Positions 1-5,066 are shown, numbered from the stretch's first letter. The stretch: DNA of 5,501 bases from an uncultured bacterium (GCA_903854645.1 CAINWY010000021.1:1-5501), one strand, 5' to 3'. The notes: a model not told the origin generated them from the sequence alone. Made by a program: numbers and translations.

Positions 1-5
1 CCGCT

Positions 6-112
6 GTTCGATTCCTAGGCATAAGCAAAGCAGTTTGCTTATTTCTCCCAGCAAAAGAAAACCAGCCTCTTTAAGGCGGTTTTCTAATTTGCTGGGAGAC
101 TAGGAATCGAAC
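6..112. repeat. Inverted copy of the tRNA-Gln 3' end, split by a hairpin insert
   Basis: The 25 nt at 88-112 (the 3' half of the tRNA-Gln T-arm, its acceptor 3' strand and a few trailer bases) occur as an exact inverted copy on the left, in two blocks: 6-18 matches 100-112 and 44-55 matches 88-99. Bases 19-43 interrupt the left copy. That 25-nt insert contains a perfect 9-bp stem with a 4-nt loop (21-29 with 34-42). The left copy is not a working tRNA: the bases before its TTCGATT loop cannot pair with those after it. Origin is unknown; a rearranged tRNA fragment or a palindromic element is possible. Confidence 0.8.
56..85 (-). terminator. Terminator hairpin for tRNA-Gln, probably bidirectional
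   Basis: Bases 56-63 pair perfectly with 78-85 (AGAAAACC/GGTTTTCT), and GCC at 65-67 pairs with GGC at 75-77 across a bulged A64. Read on the minus strand the stem begins a few bases after the tRNA 3' end and is followed by TTTTGC, as expected for an intrinsic terminator. On the plus strand it is followed by a weaker AATTT tail, so it may also stop transcripts arriving from the left. The outer arms 44-55 and 88-99 extend the palindrome into the tRNA acceptor sequence. Confidence 0.65.
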
Positions 113-162
113 CTAGATTAAAAGCTTCAAAGGCTTCTGTCCTACCGTTAGACGATCTCCCA
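92..162 (-). tRNA. tRNA-Gln (anticodon UUG)
   Basis: The minus strand folds into a complete cloverleaf. The acceptor TGGGAGA pairs with TCTCCCA; the D-arm is GTCT/GGAC around AACGGTA; the anticodon stem GAAGC/GCTTT encloses loop CTTTGAA, giving anticodon TTG, which reads CAA glutamine codons. The T-arm is CTAGG-TTCGATT-CCTAG. The weak U1-A72 pair and the G73 discriminator (base 92) are classic tRNA-Gln identity features and support the call. The CCA end is not encoded (the bases after G73 are CAA), so it must be added by a CCA-adding enzyme. A promoter lies just upstream at 178-206 and a terminator hairpin just downstream, so this is a monocistronic tRNA gene. Confidence 0.95.
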
Positions 163-177
163 ATAGAAAACAATATA

Positions 178-206
178 AGAATACAACAAAAATGGTTATT
201 TTTCAA
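178..206 (-). promoter_or_regulatory. Sigma70-type promoter of tRNA-Gln
   Basis: On the minus strand there is TTGAAA (201-206; 5/6 match to the -35 consensus), a 17-bp spacer, and TATTCT (178-183; 4/6 match to -10). The predicted transcription start near 171 gives a short leader of about 9 nt before the mature tRNA 5' end at 162, which suits a tRNA gene. It is inferred from motif match and position only. Confidence 0.6.
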
Positions 207-233
207 GAGGTATATTTATGTTAGAATTACTAT

Positions 234-479
234 ATGTATTTCACATATATTCTTGAATGTTCAGATAAGACTTTATATGTAGGGTCAACGAATGATTTGA
301 ACAAAAGATTGCATAGTCACAATAACTTAAAATCTGGTGCTCATTATACAAAGATTCGCCGCCCTGTAGTTCTAAAATACTTTGAAAAGTTTAGAACTTA
401 TTCAAAATCTAGAGCGAAGGAGGGGGAGTGGAAAAGACTCACTCGTGAAAAGAAACTCGAATTAATTAAAAATAGTTAG
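234..479 (+). CDS. GIY-YIG nuclease-domain protein (UPF0213/YhbQ-like)
   Basis: This 81-aa protein is a single minimal GIY-YIG domain. The two diagnostic strands are seen as TYIL (4-7) and LYVGST (14-19), followed by the helix NDLNKRLHSH (20-29) with the conserved Arg25 and His29. The C-terminal helix RAKEGEWKRLTREKK (60-74) matches the family pattern holding the metal-binding Glu, here probably Glu63. Length agrees with the 80-100 aa of stand-alone UPF0213 members. Such proteins cut DNA in the cases studied, but the physiological role of this family is poorly known; a DNA repair or processing role is inference. An in-frame stop at 222-224 leaves ATG 234 as the first possible start, and homologues begin at the same point. 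There is no Shine-Dalgarno sequence for it. No convincing promoter was seen upstream. Confidence 0.88.
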   Translation: MYFTYILECSDKTLYVGSTNDLNKRLHSHNNLKSGAHYTKIRRPVVLKYFEKFRTYSKSRAKEGEWKRLTREKKLELIKNS

Positions 480-505
480 GAGATAGAGAGTATCTATAGT
501 ATAAT
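476..505 (+). promoter_or_regulatory. Possible promoter for the 47-aa acidic protein
   Basis: A perfect -10 hexamer TATAAT lies at 500-505, straddling the short gap after the GIY-YIG gene. The best -35 partner, TTAGGA at 476-481 with an 18-bp spacer, matches only 3 of 6 bases. A start near 512 would give a leader of about 30 nt before ATG 543. Only the -10 is strong, so confidence is modest. Confidence 0.35.
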
Positions 506-542
506 CTGCGAGTCGTTTAGTATTTCTAATTAATTTATATAT

Positions 543-686
543 ATGGATGAAGAAACAACAGTAGAAGCTCCAGCAGTAGAAGCAGCTCCAGAAGTAGTTG
601 CAGAAGTTGCTCCAGCAGTAGAAGCTCCAGCAGTAGAAGCAGCTCCAGAAGTAGTTGCAGAAGTAGCACCAGAAGTTGCTGCATAA
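543..686 (+). CDS. Small acidic Ala/Val/Glu/Pro repeat protein, 47 aa
   Basis: This is an open frame too short for usual gene-length cut-offs. It encodes MDEETT followed by two copies of a 19-residue unit (residues 7-25 and 26-44, VEAPAVEAAPEVVAEVAPA and a near copy) and ends VAA-stop. Only Met, Asp, Glu, Thr, Val, Ala and Pro occur; there is no Lys, Arg, aromatic or Cys residue, so the protein is strongly acidic and probably disordered. At the DNA level the two 57-nt units match at 54 of 57 positions, pointing to a recent tandem duplication. Support for its being a gene: an uninterrupted repeat in one frame, a -10 box upstream, the ATGG start context shared with neighbours, and a strong hairpin 8 nt after the stop. 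Function is unknown; its Ala/Pro/Val tail style resembles the end of the next protein but with opposite charge. Confidence 0.65.
   Translation: MDEETTVEAPAVEAAPEVVAEVAPAVEAPAVEAAPEVVAEVAPEVAA
561..674 (+). repeat. Two tandem 57-nt repeats inside the small acidic gene
   Basis: Unit one is 561-617 and unit two 618-674. They are identical for the first 47 nt and differ at three positions near the end (two synonymous third-base changes and one Ala-to-Glu change). The period is a multiple of three, so copy-number change would keep the frame. Confidence 0.9.
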
Positions 687-693
687 ATACGTT

Positions 694-736
694 AAACAGA
701 AATCTGCATAGGCCTTGCCTATGCAGATTTCTGTTT
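694..736 (+). terminator. 20-bp perfect hairpin, probable terminator
   Basis: Bases 694-713 pair without a mismatch with 717-736, leaving a 3-nt loop CTT. The stem starts with AAA and ends with TTT, so each strand supplies a short U-run; beyond it the plus strand reads GTATTGC rather than a longer T tract. It begins 8 nt after the stop of the 47-aa gene and ends just before the -35 of the next gene, which fits an intrinsic terminator. The stem is unusually long for one. Confidence 0.7.
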
Positions 737-739
737 GTA

Positions 740-768
740 TTGCTATTTTGTACTAACAGTGCTATAAT
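740..768 (+). promoter_or_regulatory. Extended -10 promoter of the zinc-ribbon gene
   Basis: TTGCTA (740-745, 4/6 match to -35), a 17-bp spacer, and a perfect TATAAT (763-768) preceded by TGC (760-762), the extended -10 element. The predicted start near 775 leaves a leader of about 48 nt before ATG 823. Confidence 0.7.
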
Positions 769-822
769 ATTAAAATAATAGTAATAACTTGTCTAGTATA
801 AGCCAGGTAAAAAATATAATTT

Positions 823-1386
823 ATGGGAAATTTTCAAGGAGGTGGTAATAGAGGTGGAGGTTTTAGAGGAGGAAACGGAGGCGGAGGCCGCCCAAGTTTC
901 GGTGGTAGTAGAGGTGGTGATAGAGGTCCTGTCACTATGCACAAGGCTGTTTGTGATGAATGTCACAAAAATTGTGAAGTTCCTTTTCGTCCATCAGGTG
1001 ATAAGCCAATATATTGTAGTGAATGTTTTGGAGACAAGAGAGGCAACGAAGCTCCACGTCGTGAATTCAGTAACGATCGTCCAGCTCCAAGAAGAGAATT
1101 CAATGATAGACCAGCCCCTTCATTCTCAAAGCCCGTATCAGCTCCAGCAGGTAATGATATGAGTAAGCAATTAAGTGAGATGAATAGTAAGCTTGATCGT
1201 TTGATAAACTCAATCGAAAAGCTTGCAGGCCCTAAAACAGTTGCGCAAGCTCCAGTTATGAAAGTATCAGCTCCTGTAGTAGCTAAAGCTCCAATCGCAA
1301 AAGCCGCCCTTAAAGTTGCTCCAAAGAAAGCCGCCCTCAAAGCTCCTATCAAAAAAGTAGTTGCAAAGAAAGGAAAGACTAAATAA
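823..1386 (+). CDS. RGG-rich CxxC-x17-CxxC zinc-ribbon protein with basic tail
   Basis: The 187-aa protein has four visible parts. Residues 1-35 are a Gly/Arg/Asn-rich low-complexity stretch with RGG-type repeats. Residues 41-74 form a zinc ribbon with Cys44, Cys47, Cys65 and Cys68; the 17-residue spacing and the core CEVPFRPSGDKPIYC match the CxxC-x17-CxxC family (TIGR04272-type) found in archaea, Chloroflexi and CPR bacteria. Residues 77-99 contain a duplicated APRREF(S)NDRP motif. Residues 112-135 look like a short amphipathic helix or coiled coil (KQLSEMNSKLDRLINSIEKL), and 138-187 are an Ala/Pro/Lys tail resembling histone-H1-like tails. RGG repeats plus a zinc ribbon and basic tail suggest binding to RNA or DNA; this is inference. 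A stop at 817-819 fixes ATG 823 as the first start; the good-looking AGGAGG at 837-842 lies inside the gene and is the glycine-coding sequence, not its ribosome site. Confidence 0.88.
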   Translation: MGNFQGGGNRGGGFRGGNGGGGRPSFGGSRGGDRGPVTMHKAVCDECHKNCEVPFRPSGDKPIYCSECFGDKRGNEAPRREFSNDRPAPRREFNDRPAPSFSKPVSAPAGNDMSKQLSEMNSKLDRLINSIEKLAGPKTVAQAPVMKVSAPVVAKAPIAKAALKVAPKKAALKAPIKKVVAKKGKTK

Positions 1387-1406
1387 TTGAGTACAATTAT
1401 CGTCCG

Positions 1407-1429
1407 AACTTTTGTATTCAAAAGTTTTA
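1407..1429 (+). terminator. Weak AU-rich hairpin after the zinc-ribbon gene
   Basis: AACTTTTG (1407-1414) pairs perfectly with CAAAAGTT (1419-1426) over a TATT loop and is followed by further T residues. It precedes the stronger hairpin at 1451-1478, so it could be a first, leaky terminator or an RNA-protecting stem. The low GC content makes it weak. Confidence 0.35.
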
Positions 1430-1450
1430 GGAAGTAATTCATTATCTTTC

Positions 1451-1485
1451 ACAAAAGCTCCCATCTGGGGGCTTTTGTTTTGTTT
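1451..1485 (+). terminator. Intrinsic terminator of the zinc-ribbon gene
   Basis: ACAAAAGCTCCC (1451-1462) pairs with GGGGGCTTTTGT (1467-1478), 12 bp with one G-U wobble and a 4-nt loop ATCT, followed by TTTGTTTATG. This is a standard GC-core, U-tailed intrinsic terminator and it isolates the YgjP-like gene downstream. Confidence 0.85.
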
Positions 1486-1502
1486 ATGTTAATATAAAAT
1501 AT

Positions 1503-1916
1503 ATGGATCTATTGTTTAAAATACTTTTTGGTATTAAAAGAAGGAAAGTATATAGAGTAAAAAAAAGAATTAAAAGAAAAAGTTTAAATTATATAAAATA
1601 CAAGAAAGATGCAGCTATCTTAGTAAAAGAAAGATTAGAATATTTCAATAAATTTTATAATTTTAAATATGGGAGAATAGCTATAAGGAATCAAAAGACT
1701 CGCTGGGGGAGTTGCTCTAAAAAGGGGAACCTGAATTTCAATTACAAAATTGTCTTACTTACTCCTAAACAAGCTGATTATATAATAGCCCACGAACTTT
1801 GCCATTTGAAGGAGTTTAATCACTCACAAAGATTTTGGGACCTTGTCGCTCAAACGATACCAGACTACAAAGAAGTCCGTCATAGTTTACGCACGAACGG
1901 TCTTCGCCTCGGATAA
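1503..1916 (+). CDS. YgjP-like zinc metallopeptidase (PF01863-type)
   Basis: The 137-aa protein carries the gluzincin-like core of the YgjP/DUF45 family: the strand TRWGSCSKKGNLNFNYKIV (66-84), then HELCH (97-101) with zinc-binding His97 and His101 and catalytic Glu98, and the third ligand His107 in the family motif NHSQRFW (106-112). The WGSC and HELCHLKEFNHSxRFW signatures are nearly invariant in the family, so the call is firm. Full-length YgjP proteins are about 220-240 aa; this one lacks most of the N-terminal beta domain and starts with a Lys/Arg-rich stretch (12-35). All catalytic residues remain, so it is a short form rather than an obvious remnant. The substrate is unknown; the protein is presumably cytoplasmic, as no signal peptide is seen. 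There is no Shine-Dalgarno sequence; ATG 1503 follows an all-AT tract. It lies 87 nt upstream of the ABC-F gene on the same strand, with no terminator recognised between. Confidence 0.88.
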   Translation: MDLLFKILFGIKRRKVYRVKKRIKRKSLNYIKYKKDAAILVKERLEYFNKFYNFKYGRIAIRNQKTRWGSCSKKGNLNFNYKIVLLTPKQADYIIAHELCHLKEFNHSQRFWDLVAQTIPDYKEVRHSLRTNGLRLG

Positions 1917-1925
1917 TATTATCAA

Positions 1926-1952
1926 CCAGATAGAGGCGAGACCACTATCTGG
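1926..1952 (+). promoter_or_regulatory. Stem-loop in the leader of the ABC-F gene
   Basis: CCAGATAG (1926-1933) pairs perfectly with CTATCTGG (1945-1952); inside the 11-nt loop GG and CC can add two more pairs. It is followed by GGGAAGAAAACC, not by a U-run, so it is not a typical terminator. Its place 52 nt before the ABC-F start suggests an mRNA leader structure, perhaps affecting stability or expression of that gene. Function is inferred from position only. Confidence 0.4.
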
Positions 1953-2003
1953 GGGAAGAAAACCTTTCTATTTAACGGAAAATAAGGTAAAGTAGTAATC
2001 TAT

Positions 2004-3476
2004 ATGGCTCACGGAGAAGTAGTAATACGTTTTGAAAAAGTTTCTTTTGAATATGGACACAATAAACCGATACTCGATGCGGTTGATTTTTCTGTTCGTC
2101 GCCATATGAAGGTGACCATCATGGGCCAGAATGGTGCCGGGAAGAGTACACTGTTTTCGCTAATAACTGGAGAGAGAGAGCCAGAAGATGGAATCATAAA
2201 TCTTGCTCAGAGGACTACGATAGCACTTTCTCGCCAAGTTATACCTCGCGATGAACTTGATCTAACTGTAAGAGCATTTTTTGAAAAATGTTTTAAGGAA
2301 AAAGTTTATGATATCGATCCACGTATTGATGATGTTCTAGAAATTGTAAACCTAAAAGGACATGAAAAAGTTCATGAGAGAATCGTGCGTTCTTTCTCTG
2401 GTGGTCAGCAAGCGCGACTATTGCTTGCCTCCGCTTTAATTCAAGAGCCAGATATTTTACTCTTGGACGAGCCTACAAACAATCTAGACAAAGCAGGCAT
2501 AGCACATCTGACAGACTTTCTTGTTAAATACAAAAAGACGGTGATAGTTATTTCCCATGATGCACACTTCTTGAATTCTTTTACAGATGCAGTTCTTTAT
2601 CTTGATGTTTTTACAAAGAAGATAGAACAGTACGTCGGTAACTATACAGATGTGCGTGACCAGATAACAGCCCGAATGGAGAGAGAGAATAGAAAAAATG
2701 CACTTCTTTCAAAAGAGATTCAAGCAAAAAAGGACCAAGCAAATGCTTTCGCAATGAAGGGAGGAAACCTCCGCGCTGTAGCCAAACGCATGCGCGACCT
2801 AGCAGAAGAGCTCGAAGAAGAAAAAGTAGACGTAAGAAAAGAAGACAAGACTATCAGGAACTTTGTAATTCCGACGCAAGATGACTATGTGGGAGACATC
2901 GTGACTTTTACTTCCGTACCTATCTACAAAAATCATAAAATTAAAAATATAAAAGTAAGTATTAAACTTCGTAAAAATAAGCACTTACTTCTCTCAGGAC
3001 CCAATGGTATTGGGAAGAGTACACTTCTTGAATCTATTGTGAAAGGCAAGGTAGATGGAATTACTATTTCACCTGAAGTAAGAGTAGGCTACTACAGACA
3101 GGATTTTTCTACGCTTGATTTCAATCACACTGTTTATGAATCTCTTGCGGAAACAATGAGAAAGGTGAGCGGAAAGGTCCACGAAGAAAGTATCCGTGCG
3201 ACAGCTGCTAGCTTCCTAATCACAGGGGATATGGTTTATACACAAATAGGAAGTCTATCAGAAGGACAAAAGGGACTCGTGGCTTTTGCGACCCTAGTAC
3301 TTACAAAACCAGGCCTTCTTATACTAGATGAACCTACAAACCATATAAACTTTCGTCACCTACCAGTGATAGCTAAAGCCCTCAGTGACTTCAAGGGAGC
3401 TATGATACTCGTATCTCACACAAAAGACTTTGTAGAACAGATAAGGATAGATGAAACTCTGGATCTTGATAAATAA
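2004..3476 (+). CDS. ABC-F family ATPase (ribosome-associated type)
   Basis: The 490-aa protein has two ATP-binding domains and no membrane segment, the hallmark of ABC-F proteins, which act on the ribosome rather than in transport. Domain 1: A-loop Tyr17, Walker A GQNGAGKST (41-49), signature SFSGGQQ (130-136), Walker B DILLLDEPTNNLD (150-162) with catalytic Glu156, and switch His185. A charged helical linker (about 215-285) follows, containing NLRAVAKRMRDLAEELEEE, the interdomain region that reaches the P-site tRNA in characterised members. Domain 2: Walker A GPNGIGKST (332-340), a divergent signature SLSEGQK (417-423), Walker B LLILDEPTNHIN (438-449) with Glu443, and His472. It ends soon after domain 2, without the C-terminal extension of Uup-like proteins. 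Whether it is an EttA-like translation factor or an antibiotic-resistance type cannot be told from sequence alone. ATG 2004 has no Shine-Dalgarno sequence. It may be co-transcribed with the YgjP-like gene. Confidence 0.93.
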   Translation: MAHGEVVIRFEKVSFEYGHNKPILDAVDFSVRRHMKVTIMGQNGAGKSTLFSLITGEREPEDGIINLAQRTTIALSRQVIPRDELDLTVRAFFEKCFKEKVYDIDPRIDDVLEIVNLKGHEKVHERIVRSFSGGQQARLLLASALIQEPDILLLDEPTNNLDKAGIAHLTDFLVKYKKTVIVISHDAHFLNSFTDAVLYLDVFTKKIEQYVGNYTDVRDQITARMERENRKNALLSKEIQAKKDQANAFAMKGGNLRAVAKRMRDLAEELEEEKVDVRKEDKTIRNFVIPTQDDYVGDIVTFTSVPIYKNHKIKNIKVSIKLRKNKHLLLSGPNGIGKSTLLESIVKGKVDGITISPEVRVGYYRQDFSTLDFNHTVYESLAETMRKVSGKVHEESIRATAASFLITGDMVYTQIGSLSEGQKGLVAFATLVLTKPGLLILDEPTNHINFRHLPVIAKALSDFKGAMILVSHTKDFVEQIRIDETLDLDK

Positions 3477-3491
3477 AAATATATCTAAAGT

Positions 3492-3521
3492 AAAAAGCCC
3501 ACCGAATTTCGGGGGCTTTTT
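3492..3521. terminator. Bidirectional terminator between convergent genes
   Basis: AAAAAGCCC (3492-3500) pairs with GGGCTTTTT (3513-3521), and CCG (3502-3504) with CGG (3510-3512), with A3501 bulged and a 5-nt loop AATTT. The five A-T pairs at the base supply a U-run on either strand, so the one hairpin can end both the ABC-F transcript (plus) and the flavoprotein transcript (minus), whose stop codons lie 15 and 19 nt away. Confidence 0.85.
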
Positions 3522-3540
3522 GTGAATTAAAATTAACTAA

Positions 3541-4923
3541 TTATGAAAGGAGATAGTCGACAGCATCTTTCGCCAAATATGAATCATTTTCATTTTTCAT
3601 AAGTTTTTTAAGAAAGCTAAAGTCATCTCCAAGTGTGATGATTGGGTATTCACCCGGGTCATCTAGTCCGCATGTAGAAAGTAGTCCATTACACAAGCAT
3701 GCTATTCCTACTGTGTCTGCCAAGATTCCTTCCTTGTGAGAGTACTGATATTCAGGTTCTGCTGAACACCTGTAACCAATTTTCCCATTTGATTTTTCGT
3801 AGAGTGTACGCAGCAATCCTTTATCACAGATACGAGGTCTTAATTCATAAATGTAATCTTCAGAAAGCGTTCCAGAAACGACTGCAACTTTGAATGGATA
3901 TCCCGTTGGAGATACCCTAATGTCAGTTCTCACTTGCAATTCATCATTAAATCCAAGTTTGCAAACTTTTTTTCTGTAAGCTGGCCACATTCCTGATTCT
4001 TTGCAAAGTGCAAAAATTGAACCAGCTTGGATTCCTTTTGCCCCGACAGAGAGTGCCCATTTTAATTTTTCTGGTGAAGCATACGCTCCACCAATCCAGA
4101 ATGGTAATCCCAATTTTGCAATCTCATTATAATTGACCACATCTTTAATCCCGTATTCAACTTTGTTTCTTGGTGGAGCATTATGTCCGCCAGCTGTGGG
4201 CTCTTCGACAACAAAACCATAAACACTTCCAGGTGGAAGTTTTGTTGTAAAAAGTAATGCAAGCAAATTTGATGAAATAATTGGAATAAAATGTGGTTTT
4301 TTAAGAGAGGGTAGATTTGAGCCAAAAAAACTTTTAGGGTCAAATCTAACTTCACTGCTAGTAATATTTTTACCAATGACAGGAACATTATAACTTACAA
4401 TGTTTCCTTCATAGATATCATTTATTACTTTTGGTATCTGGAGCGGTATACCTGCTCCCATTGATATCTCGTCTACTCCAGCAAGCATTGCTCCTGTGAT
4501 AGCATAGATATGAGGGATGTGTATCTTTTCCAGATAATTGATGCTAATCGGATTAGAATGACCTTCTTTTGCTAACCACACAAAAGCGTAGTTGGCACAA
4601 ATTGTAAGTGAAACTAAGAGCGGATCAGGATTAAGATTAAAAAATGGCACTGTTTTAAAAGGAGTACCTTTAGTAATTCCACCTTTTACAAAATATGCAT
4701 TTAAAACTTTTTCAGTATGTTCTGGAAAAGGGAAGTGAGAAAAAGCTCTTCTTATGTGCTCGCCGTGATCACCATTTTGAAGAATACATGCAACAACTCT
4801 TTCAAGTGCTGTTCCAGATAGTGTACCTATCTGCCCAAGCAATGAAAGCGTCTTTGAGAGAAGCCAGTCGGAGATATTTACCCCCATGCCCCCAAGTCGG
4901 ATTTTAGGATAGTAATTTTCCAT
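3541..4923 (-). CDS. Nitronate-monooxygenase-like FMN flavoprotein
   Basis: A 460-aa protein (counted from ATG 4923) of the nitronate monooxygenase / FabK / PfaD TIM-barrel superfamily, which binds FMN and in known members oxidises nitronates or reduces enoyl-thioesters. Visible family features: N-terminal barrel strand LGGMGVNIS (10-18); SINYLEKIHIPHIY (127-140); the alanine/glycine stretch TGAMLAGVDEISMGAGIPLQIP (143-164); AGGH (244-247), where the family's active-site His sits; and the FMN-phosphate motifs WIGGAYAS (276-283) and GAKGIQAGSIFAL (294-306). Length exceeds the 310-360 aa of classic nitronate monooxygenases; the extra C-terminal part (about 340-460) has several cysteines (CSAEP, CLCNGLLSTCG). 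The substrate is unknown. The frame extends upstream to ATG 4968, but those 15 residues are encoded by A/T homopolymers and ATG 4923 starts where homologues do and has the ATGG context, so 4923 is preferred. It converges on the ABC-F gene. Confidence 0.85.
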   Translation of the reverse strand: MENYYPKIRLGGMGVNISDWLLSKTLSLLGQIGTLSGTALERVVACILQNGDHGEHIRRAFSHFPFPEHTEKVLNAYFVKGGITKGTPFKTVPFFNLNPDPLLVSLTICANYAFVWLAKEGHSNPISINYLEKIHIPHIYAITGAMLAGVDEISMGAGIPLQIPKVINDIYEGNIVSYNVPVIGKNITSSEVRFDPKSFFGSNLPSLKKPHFIPIISSNLLALLFTTKLPPGSVYGFVVEEPTAGGHNAPPRNKVEYGIKDVVNYNEIAKLGLPFWIGGAYASPEKLKWALSVGAKGIQAGSIFALCKESGMWPAYRKKVCKLGFNDELQVRTDIRVSPTGYPFKVAVVSGTLSEDYIYELRPRICDKGLLRTLYEKSNGKIGYRCSAEPEYQYSHKEGILADTVGIACLCNGLLSTCGLDDPGEYPIITLGDDFSFLKKLMKNENDSYLAKDAVDYLLS

Positions 4924-4984
4924 AATTAAATTTTTTTTTGAAAGAAAGTTTTTTTCGAATAATAACATAATTTTTATAATTTAC

Positions 4985-5013
4985 AATATAACCCCCTAGA
5001 TTTTGTTAGTAAA
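4985..5013 (-). promoter_or_regulatory. Probable promoter of the flavoprotein gene
   Basis: On the minus strand TTTACT (5008-5013, 4/6 match to -35), a 17-bp spacer and TATATT (4985-4990, 5/6 match to -10). The predicted start near 4978 leaves a leader of about 55 nt before ATG 4923, or about 10 nt before the alternative ATG 4968. Confidence 0.45.
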
Positions 5014-5066
5014 TTCGGGTAGATGAAAATCTTGATTTGGACGAAAAGCGTATATGGATTGAGTGC

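Noticed and set aside
1..50. A second tRNA on the plus strand, suggested by GTTCGATTCCTAG at 6-18 and TCTCCCAGC at 44-52
   Set aside because: The bases before the T-loop (CGCTG) do not pair with those after it (CCTAG), and 25 nt separate the would-be T-arm from the acceptor strand. It is a broken copy, not a cloverleaf.
815..820. TATAAT three bases before ATG 823 as a promoter -10
   Set aside because: A start would fall inside the gene and no -35 match is present; the extended -10 promoter at 740-768 explains transcription better.
842..1162. Open frame of 106 codons overlapping the zinc-ribbon gene, preceded by AGGAGG
   Set aside because: It lies in another frame of the glycine-rich coding sequence; its purine-rich upstream site is glycine codons of the real gene, and its translation has no family features.
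963..1442. 159-codon minus-strand frame
   Set aside because: It is antisense to the zinc-ribbon gene and crosses that gene's terminator region; the translation is the mirror of Ala/Lys/Pro codons.
4062..4388. 108-codon minus-strand frame inside the flavoprotein gene
   Set aside because: It is a frame-shifted shadow of the conserved flavoprotein coding sequence, with no motif of its own.
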